Assembly: GCF_003952165.1 (NCBI RefSeq)
Contig: NZ_RXFT01000002.1
Location: forward strand, 124,001-188,000
Reading direction: 5' to 3'
Source: Variovorax guangxiensis
GTDB taxonomy: Bacteria > Pseudomonadota > Gammaproteobacteria > Burkholderiales > Burkholderiaceae_C
DNA length: 64,000 nucleotides
Part shown: positions 53,158-64,000 of the stretch, piece by piece
Numbering within the stretch: the stretch's first letter is position 1
Layout: each line of letters opens with the position of its first letter
Program-made: the position numbers and the translations under genes
Notes under the pieces: generated by a model
Seen by the model: only the letters and a program-made list of their open reading frames with translations
Databases searched by the model: none
Told to the model about the DNA's origin: nothing

Positions 53158-53679
53158 TCAGCGCGCCGTGGCGGACGACTGCGCGAGCGTCTGCGTCTGC
53201 GGCGGCATCACCGAGGCCATGTCGAAGTTCGACGGCCACACGAAGGAAGCGCGCGCCGGCACGCCAGCGATCACCACCAGCGTCTGCGTCAGCGTCAGGC
53301 CGCCGAGCGTCACGTTCACGTCGTAGGCGCCCGGATTCAGGCGCGCGAGCATGTAGGGGCTTTGCGATTCCACGCTCATCACCGTCTGGCCGGTGTATTT
53401 CTGGTGGATTTCCACCGCGGCCTTGGCCGGGAAGCCGGGTTTCAGCGCGCCCTTGCCGTCGCTGATGCCCAGCTCGATGGTCGCGGCCCAGCGCGGCGAG
53501 ACCATTTCCATGAACGCGGCCTCGTCCCTGGCGGCGCCGCCGCACATGTATTCGATGCCCTGCGCCACCTGGATGGGCGGGTTGGTGAACGCATGGGCCG
53601 TGCTCACGGCCCCGAGGAATGCTGCTGTGCCGCCCAATACCAGCGCGGCCAGGGGCCGGCGGAGACGCTTAGGGTTCAT
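53158..53679 (-). CDS. Secreted protein of unknown function, paralog 2 of a tandem pair
   Basis: A 173-residue exported protein with signal peptide (LGAVSTAHA) and the same core as its neighbour: NPPIQVAQGIEYMCGG, DEAAFMEMVSPRWAAT and PYMLARLNPGAYDVNVTLGG. A Cys in the conserved motif and a longer C-terminal tail distinguish it. Gene duplication is clear by eye. Function unknown. Confidence 0.75.
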   Translation of the reverse strand: MNPKRLRRPLAALVLGGTAAFLGAVSTAHAFTNPPIQVAQGIEYMCGGAARDEAAFMEMVSPRWAATIELGISDGKGALKPGFPAKAAVEIHQKYTGQTVMSVESQSPYMLARLNPGAYDVNVTLGGLTLTQTLVVIAGVPARASFVWPSNFDMASVMPPQTQTLAQSSATAR

Positions 53680-53994
53680 TGCTGTGTGGTCCTCGAACTT
53701 GCGTGACGTGAAATCCGTCGGGGATTTTGCTTAGCAAGAGTCGGGCTAGATATAGCGTTTACGAGGAACGATCTGCGGATCGGAATTGAATGCTATTGTT
53801 TTCATAGCTGATGACGGCCGTGTGACGTGGCCCCGCGCTACTTCTGTTCACAAACCTCACGGAAACCCTGATCCGCTCCATCGAGCGCATCCGGGAGTGC
53901 GTTCGGCAACAGTGCATGGCGAACGCCTACAGCGGTGCACGCCCGGGCGGGCTAAGAACGACGGCTGCAAACCGCAACGAAGGAGCATTCAGCC
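53680..53994. other. Gene-free stretch of 315 nt between secreted paralog 2 and a small membrane protein
   Basis: Divergent promoter region. It contains repeat copy 5 at 53791 and an AT-richer core from about 53690 to 53830. No other gene, RNA or hairpin was recognised. Confidence 0.6.
53791..53809. repeat. Copy 5 of the dispersed GCTAT...ATAGC palindromic repeat
   Basis: TGCTATTGTTTTCATAGCT, arms GCTAT/ATAGC, in the divergent promoter region. Confidence 0.7.
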
Positions 53995-54294
53995 ATGTCT
54001 TGGGAATCGACGATCAACGAATTCAGGCGAGTGGACGCGCAGCGCGAGGACTACCCCGGCGAGCACCTGGTGGTGCTGGGCGTGGGCGTGCTGCTGCTGC
54101 TCGCCGCGGGCCGCAGCCGCTCGCTCGTGGCGCGCCTCGCGGCGGGCGCGGCGGGTGGCGCGCTGATCGGCCGCGCCGCCAGCGGCACCGGCGGCATCTC
54201 GAAGCTGACGCGGCAGCTGCAGCACACGCTCGAGAAGCAGTTCAACCTCGGCTGTCCCCGCAACGCCACGGGCCACGGCACCAATGTGAAGTGA
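53995..54294 (+). CDS. Small membrane protein of unknown function
   Basis: A 99-residue protein with one hydrophobic helix (HLVVLGVGVLLLLAAG, residues about 24-39) and a second Ala/Gly-rich segment (LAAGAAGGALIGRAA). A polar C-terminus follows. AAGGAGCATTCAGCC upstream of the ATG supports expression. No family recognised. Convergent with the alpha/beta hydrolase gene that ends 4 nt away. Confidence 0.65.
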   Translation: MSWESTINEFRRVDAQREDYPGEHLVVLGVGVLLLLAAGRSRSLVARLAAGAAGGALIGRAASGTGGISKLTRQLQHTLEKQFNLGCPRNATGHGTNVK

Positions 54295-54297
54295 CAT

Positions 54298-55725
54298 TCA
54301 GGGGCCGCCGGCACGCATGCCCACCGGTCCCCCGCTCACCCCGGCATGCCGCGCCGCCGCGGCGGCGACGCCATCGCCGGGCGCATCCATCGACAGCCCC
54401 GCCAGAAAAGCCGCCAGCACGTCGTTGGCGGCCGCCTGCGTCCGCGCGGGGCCGCGCGACCCGCCGATCAGCACTGCGGCAGCGAAGCGCGCCGGCGCCG
54501 AAAGATACAGCGGCACGTCGGTGAAGCCGTAGTGGTTCGCCTCGGCGATCTGGTAGCGGTAGCCGCCTGCCCGCGCATGCCGCACCAGGGCGAGATTGCC
54601 GTCCAGGTAGTGCCGCGAATGCCGCGTCTCGCGGTGGTCGCTCTCCAGCAGGAGGAAGGGCACCGGCAGCGCGCCGGTGGCCGCGTGGCCGTACAGCGTG
54701 CCGTCGATGTTGGCGACGGCACGGATGCGCGCGTCCTCCATCGCCGCCTCCACCGCGCTGGCGCCACCGAAGGAATGGCCGATCGCCGCGATGCGCCGCG
54801 GATCGAGCCGCTGCGACAGGCGCGGGCCGAAGGCCCCGGGCTGACCGACGCGGCCGGCCACGAAGCGAAGGTCCGCCGCCCGCACAGCCTGCCTGGCGCC
54901 CATGTAGCGCAGGCGGTCGGGGTCGTCGGGCAGGAAGCGCACGACCGGCGTCGCGAGCCGGCCGTCGGCCAGCTCCACCACCGGCGCCTCGTAGGCATGG
55001 TCCAGCGCGAGCACCACGAAGCCGCGGCTGGCCAGGTCGGCAAGAAGGCCGGAATAGAAAGCGCGCGAGGCACCGTAACCCGGCGAGAACAGCACCACCG
55101 GCCAGCGTTCCCGCTGCGCCGCCACCGGCGCGTCGAGGCGCGCGTGGGTGTCGATGCGGTCGTAGCGCCGCATCACCAGTCCGGGTATCAGCGAGACGAA
55201 GTCCGGCAGCCTCTCGAGGCCGTCGATGTAGCGCGACGGCCCCGCGGCGCCCTCCCCGGCCGCCGCCGGATACCAGGCCTGCACCACCACGCTGCGCCGG
55301 TCGTCCGGGTCGGCGGTCGCGTCCTCGGCGCGCTCGCTGTCGACCCAGCGGAACACCTGGGTTCCGACCGCGTAGGGGCCGTGCGGCGCGGGCAGCTCCG
55401 GCACAGGCAGGAAGCTCCACGCCAGCAGCGCCGCCAGGGCCAGACCCGCCACGCCGCCACGGCCGAGCCAGGCGAGCGCGCGCGGCGGCAGCGGTGATGG
55501 TGCTGGCCGGCCGCGCCTCCAGCCCAGCGCCAGCAGCCCCGCCAGCAACGAATAGACGGGAAGGAACTGCCAGTAGAAGCCCTCGCGCCAGAACTGGAAG
55601 GCACAGGCGGCCAGAAGCATCGCCGACACGCCGGAGACCACGCGCGCGCCCACCCGCCTCGTCACCGCGGCGGCCAACGCAAGACCGACCGCGACCAGCA
55701 CGATCGCGCCATCGAGCACCGACAC
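54298..55725 (-). CDS. Alpha/beta hydrolase with N-terminal membrane helices (PAF-acetylhydrolase/dienelactone-hydrolase like)
   Basis: A 475-residue protein. Three to four hydrophobic segments occupy the first about 115 residues. The hydrolase domain has VVVQAWYPAA, the oxyanion VVLFSPGYGAS, nucleophile AAIGHSFGGAS, and His in NHYGFTDV. GTG start at 55725 with GGGAG upstream, 13 nt after the oxygenase gene ends, so it belongs to the NRPS operon. It may act as an exported-product esterase or lactonase; that is inference from context. Confidence 0.82.
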   Translation of the reverse strand: MSVLDGAIVLVAVGLALAAAVTRRVGARVVSGVSAMLLAACAFQFWREGFYWQFLPVYSLLAGLLALGWRRGRPAPSPLPPRALAWLGRGGVAGLALAALLAWSFLPVPELPAPHGPYAVGTQVFRWVDSERAEDATADPDDRRSVVVQAWYPAAAGEGAAGPSRYIDGLERLPDFVSLIPGLVMRRYDRIDTHARLDAPVAAQRERWPVVLFSPGYGASRAFYSGLLADLASRGFVVLALDHAYEAPVVELADGRLATPVVRFLPDDPDRLRYMGARQAVRAADLRFVAGRVGQPGAFGPRLSQRLDPRRIAAIGHSFGGASAVEAAMEDARIRAVANIDGTLYGHAATGALPVPFLLLESDHRETRHSRHYLDGNLALVRHARAGGYRYQIAEANHYGFTDVPLYLSAPARFAAAVLIGGSRGPARTQAAANDVLAAFLAGLSMDAPGDGVAAAAARHAGVSGGPVGMRAGGP

Positions 55726-55738
55726 GGCCTGGGCTCCC

Positions 55739-56914
55739 TCAGCCCGCGTACCTGGCCAGCATGCCCAGCTTCTCGGCCAGCGCGGCCTGGAAATGCTCGC
55801 GCTGCGAGGGCACCCACATCGGAGCGTCGAAGAAGGCGACGATGCGATGGCTCTCGATGCGGATCGTGCCCGCCAGCGGCTCGCACACCGCGAAGCTGTC
55901 GCCCTGCACCTCGACCCGGAAGCCCAGCGCCTCGACCTCCTTCAGCTGCGCCTTGAGCGCCTCGCGCAGCACCGCCGCCTGGCCGGCATGCGCAACGACG
56001 ATCTCCACCGGCCGCAAATCCGGCAGCGGCAGCAGCACCGGCGCGATGAGTTTCGACGGCCCGCCCGCGCCCGGAAAGCGCAGCTTCGCCGCCGCGTCGA
56101 GCACCAGCGCGCGCGCCGCCGCGACATCGTCGTCCGCCTCGTAGCCGCTTTGCGCGGTGACGAAGTTGTCGGTCAGCACCTCCACCGACTCCACCCGGCC
56201 GTCCGCCGCCACCGCGAGGCGCAGGCTCGTCACGCCCTGCACTTCCTTGAACGGTTTCAGCGGCTGCGCGAGCGAGCGATGGAATCCGGCGATCACCTCG
56301 CGCGCGGCCGCTTCGTCCAGCGGCCCCGCGGTCACCACCGGCGAGGCGGCGCGCAGGTGCCCCACCAGCGCGATGCGCCCTTCCAGCGGGTCCATGCTGC
56401 CCTGGATGGTCGGCGTGCCGTGGACGATGCGGTCGTCGAACAGCAGCAGCTGGTTGAACCGCGCCGGCACCAGTTCGTACAGCACCTCGCCCTGTACGTG
56501 GTGCTTCCTGTAGCTGGGCACGCCGTCGCGCATCAGCAGCGTCTCGCCGCCGGCGAACTTGCGCGACTCCCACCGCGTGAGCGAGTAGACGAAGCCCAGC
56601 GTGCCGTTCTGGAAGTCGCTGTGCAGGCCCAGCGTGCAGCCATTGACCATCAGGTGCAGGTTGGGCTCGCCCGTCGGCACCAGGCCGGCGTGCTCCATGC
56701 ACCACTGCCGCAGGTGCCGGTCGAAGCGCCGCCACAGCGGCTGCGCAAACACCTGCTGCGGCGCCGTGCGCAGGTAGGTGTACATGCGCGGGTCGCAGAA
56801 GTACTGCCACTCGATGGCCTGCCGGTAGGCGTTGCCCACCTTCTCGTCGTAGGCCGCGCGCATCGCCTCGGCCTCCGGGAAGAAGTCTGCGGCGACGTGC
56901 TGGCGGCGGATCAC
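55739..56914 (-). CDS. 2OG-Fe(II) oxygenase fused to a C-terminal TonB/AgmX-like domain
   Basis: A 391-residue protein. The N-terminal about 215 residues form a prolyl-4-hydroxylase-like 2OG-Fe(II) oxygenase: iron ligands His and Asp in LGLHSDFQNG and His in RIVHGTPTIQG, with Arg in GRIALVGHLR as probable 2-oxoglutarate contact. The remaining about 170 residues (SLRLAVAADGRVESVEVLTDNFVTAQ, LRFPGAGGPSKLIAPVLLP) look like a TonB-C/AgmX-type domain, unusual in an oxygenase. GTG start overlaps the upstream dioxygenase stop by 4 nt. Likely tailors the peptide made by the NRPS. Confidence 0.82.
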   Translation of the reverse strand: MIRRQHVAADFFPEAEAMRAAYDEKVGNAYRQAIEWQYFCDPRMYTYLRTAPQQVFAQPLWRRFDRHLRQWCMEHAGLVPTGEPNLHLMVNGCTLGLHSDFQNGTLGFVYSLTRWESRKFAGGETLLMRDGVPSYRKHHVQGEVLYELVPARFNQLLLFDDRIVHGTPTIQGSMDPLEGRIALVGHLRAASPVVTAGPLDEAAAREVIAGFHRSLAQPLKPFKEVQGVTSLRLAVAADGRVESVEVLTDNFVTAQSGYEADDDVAAARALVLDAAAKLRFPGAGGPSKLIAPVLLPLPDLRPVEIVVAHAGQAAVLREALKAQLKEVEALGFRVEVQGDSFAVCEPLAGTIRIESHRIVAFFDAPMWVPSQREHFQAALAEKLGMLARYAG

Positions 56915-57837
56915 GCGGCCACCTCGCGCATGTCGCCCAGCGCCACGCGCACCTGGCGGTTGCCGCTGTAGGGCAGCCGCCCGTGTGCCATCAGCAGGTT
57001 GTTGACCAGCAGCACGTCGTGGGCCTCGGTGGGTATGCGGACCGAGCACTCCACCAGCACCCGGTCGATGGTGCGCACCCATTCGGCCGGAATGGGGCTG
57101 CCGTCGCCGAAGAACACGGTGCGCGGAAACTGGTCGCGGCGGAAGTGCCTGCCCAGCATCGCATCGACCTCGGCCGGCAGCGCGTCGGGGTGGTGCAGCA
57201 GGATCTGGTTGAACCACGCCTCGGTGCCGCGCTCGGGAATCCGCAGCACCGCATGGGTGCGGTACGACACGGTGAGGTCGTTCTCGGAGATCGCGTCGAT
57301 CCCGTGCCCGCTGGCGCCGATCTTCTCGCGCAGCTCGCCCAGGCTTTCGACCTTGAAGAACTGCTGCCAGGAAGTGTCCAGCCCGCGGATGAAGCGGCGC
57401 CGGTACATCAGGCCCAGCTCGCGGAAGCGCTCGAGCATCTGCGCCGGCAGCCGCTCGATCACCTGGCGCCCGTCCGAGAGCGTCCACTCGCCACCCTCGG
57501 AGGCCGGCTCCAGGCAGAAGAACAGCTGGCGCGAAGGCCAGCTGCGCGTGTGCGAGGCCTCGTTGTGGAAGCGGATCTCCAGGTGCTTCGGATACGGCGT
57601 GGCGAAATAGACGTTGTCGCCCGCGCTGGCCAGCGGCAGGTCGCCGTAGTGGCGGTAGAGCGCGTCGCAGGCCGAGCCCGCGCAGTCCTCGAAGCCGGCG
57701 AGGCCGCCGACGTCGAAGCCTCGGAACAGCACGTGGCCGTCGCTCCACAGGGCCTCGTCGATGCGCTCGCGGTGCCGGCGGATCCAGGGCGCGAGCGGCT
57801 CGTGGGAAGGGGAAGTGATCTGCATGGGTTGTTTCAC
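56911..57837 (-). CDS. TauD/TfdA-family (clavaminate-synthase-like, SyrP-type) dioxygenase 1
   Basis: A 308-residue non-haem iron dioxygenase. The HxE iron pair is in RFHNEASH (the HxD/E form used by the SyrP/CAS group) and the distal His in MAHGRLPYSGN. FFCLEPASEGGEWTLSDGRQV is the typical post-motif strand. Such enzymes hydroxylate amino acids (for example Asp beta-carbon) in NRPS systems. ATG at 57825 is an alternative to the GTG at 57837. Follows dioxygenase 2 by 21 nt and resembles it closely. Confidence 0.88.
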   Translation of the reverse strand: MKQPMQITSPSHEPLAPWIRRHRERIDEALWSDGHVLFRGFDVGGLAGFEDCAGSACDALYRHYGDLPLASAGDNVYFATPYPKHLEIRFHNEASHTRSWPSRQLFFCLEPASEGGEWTLSDGRQVIERLPAQMLERFRELGLMYRRRFIRGLDTSWQQFFKVESLGELREKIGASGHGIDAISENDLTVSYRTHAVLRIPERGTEAWFNQILLHHPDALPAEVDAMLGRHFRRDQFPRTVFFGDGSPIPAEWVRTIDRVLVECSVRIPTEAHDVLLVNNLLMAHGRLPYSGNRQVRVALGDMREVAA

Positions 57838-57858
57838 ACCTTGGGTTCTTCGATCTCG

Positions 57859-58841
57859 TCAGGCCATGGCCACCAGGATGCGGCGCGGCCCCTCGAAGGG
57901 CAGCCGCCCGTGCGCGGCGAGGAGGTTGTCCACCACCAGCAGGTCGCCCTGGCGCCAGGCGAAGCTGCGGCGCTGCGCGCGCAGCACCTCGCGCACGCCG
58001 GCCAGCGTGTCGTTGTCGATGCGCCCGCCGTCGCCGTAGTACGCCGCCATCGGCAGCCCGGCCTCGATGCGCGCATCGACCCTGGCGCCCATCGGCGTGT
58101 TGGAGGCGTGGAACAGGTGCGCCTGGTTGAACCAGACGCGCTCGCCGCTCAGCGGATGCACGCGCGTGGCCGGCCGCCGCTCGTGGATGCGCAGGCCGCC
58201 GCCGGGCTGCCATTCGCAGCCGATGTCCATCTCGCGGCAATGCGCCTCGACCTGCCCGCGGTCGGCGGTCTCGAAGGCCTTGCTCCAGGCGTTGTAGGGC
58301 GCGTGCGCCGGCGCGAGATTGCGCACGTACATCAGCCCGCGGCGCTCGAACTCCTCGACGATGGAAGCCGGCATCGCCTGCAGCACGCGCCGCGAGTCGG
58401 CCAGCGGCGTCTCGCCGCCCGCCTGCGGCGCGGTCGCGCAGAAGAAATACAGGCGCCCCGGCCAGCGCAGGCTGTACGACATCTCGTTGTGCAGCGGGAT
58501 CTCCAGCTGCCTCGGGTACTCGGTCGAGGTGTAGACGCCCTCGTCCACCTTGCTGCGCGGCGAGGTGCCGCCCGCGTAGTCGCGCAGCTGCAGCGGCGCC
58601 ATCGCCGCGACCGCGCGCCGGAAGTCCGCCGCCTCGCGCAGCGGAAAACCGCGAAACAGCAGCGCGCCGGCGCGCAGCAGCACCGGCTCCAGCCGCGGCA
58701 TCGCCTCGCCGAACCAGCCTTGCGCGTCGGCCGCGCCGCCTGAAGCCAGTTCGGCGTCGGCATGGATGCGGTGCGGAAAGCCGTCATCGAAGTCTTCGGC
58801 CTCGCGCGCCTCCGCGGCCACGGTGCCTGCCATCGCCGCGC

Positions 58842-58845
<4 letters not shown>
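57859..58845 (-). CDS. TauD/TfdA-family (clavaminate-synthase-like, SyrP-type) dioxygenase 2
   Basis: A 328-residue paralog of the next gene downstream. Iron ligands: His and Glu in PLHNEMSYSL and the distal His in LAAHGRLPFEGPRRI. FFCATAPQAGGETPLADSRRV is shared with dioxygenase 1. The ATG at 58845 overlaps the NRPS stop by 4 nt (ATGA), so translation is coupled to the synthetase. It probably hydroxylates an amino acid bound on, or released from, the NRPS. Confidence 0.88.

Positions 58846-64000
<5,155 letters not shown>

Noticed and set aside
57826..57840. GGGTTGTTTCACACC as a possible parS half-site
   Set aside because: Only the TTCAC half matches; the palindrome is broken.

Overview
The window is high-GC, densely coded DNA from what looks like a chromosome of a betaproteobacterium of the family Comamonadaceae, most like Variovorax. 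The evidence is the protein make-up (mnmG-rsmG-parA-parB block, AtuA/enoyl-CoA hydratase pair, CreBCD, PagL, Spy/CpxP, ybhP-clsB-ybhN), the many 4-nt ATGA/GTGA gene overlaps, and a short dispersed GCTAT...ATAGC palindrome of a kind common in this family. The species assignment is an inference. No rRNA, tRNA, insertion sequence, prophage or CRISPR array was seen.

Layout. 0-2.5 kb: a cobalamin adenosyltransferase (cut by the window edge), a DinB-fold protein and a D-lactate/glycolate-type FAD oxidase. 2.5-9.5 kb: a CsgG-like lipoprotein and the chromosome-segregation block mnmG-rsmG-lysE-parA-hydrolase-parB on the minus strand, with two near-perfect to perfect parS sites inside rsmG and mnmG. 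9.5-19.3 kb: housekeeping and catabolic enzymes (transglutaminase-like, GST, enoyl-CoA hydratase + AtuA, old yellow enzyme, RidA, GNAT, a VOC-DUF4440 fusion) and a TctDE-like two-component system. 19.4-23.1 kb: a compact hydrolase-ACP-ketosynthase-hydroxylase cluster that probably makes or modifies a special lipid. 23.6-26.6 kb: a complete copper module (copA divergent from copZ-cueR) with two matching MerR-type promoters. 27.7-28.2 kb: a gene-free, AT-rich stretch with DnaA boxes, a GC-rich spacer and CTA x4 DnaA-trios, my candidate for the chromosome origin, about 20 kb from the parS sites.

28.2-42.3 kb: a CreBC two-component system is convergent with a five-gene operon creD-nagZ-mrcA-hypothetical-desaturase. 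Between creD and a divergent operon lies a perfect CreB recognition tag (TTCAC-N6-TTCAC). The divergent operon encodes a VIT-VWA protein with a PEP-CTERM-like tail, an exosortase, an EpsI-like protein and a peptidoglycan glycosyltransferase. Together these look like an envelope-stress regulon that joins murein synthesis, muropeptide recycling and a one-target exosortase system.

42.3-54.3 kb: GNAT, pirin, an FMN-reductase-like protein, Spy/CpxP, a ybhP-clsB-ybhN phospholipid operon, pagL, a phasin-like protein, a metallophosphoesterase and two tandem secreted paralogs. 54.3-64 kb: the 3' end of a nonribosomal peptide gene cluster on the minus strand: a large NRPS ending PCP-C-A-PCP-TE-TE, two clavaminate-synthase-like dioxygenases, a 2OG-Fe(II) oxygenase with an extra C-terminal domain, and a membrane-anchored alpha/beta hydrolase, all tightly spaced. 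The start of this cluster lies beyond the window.
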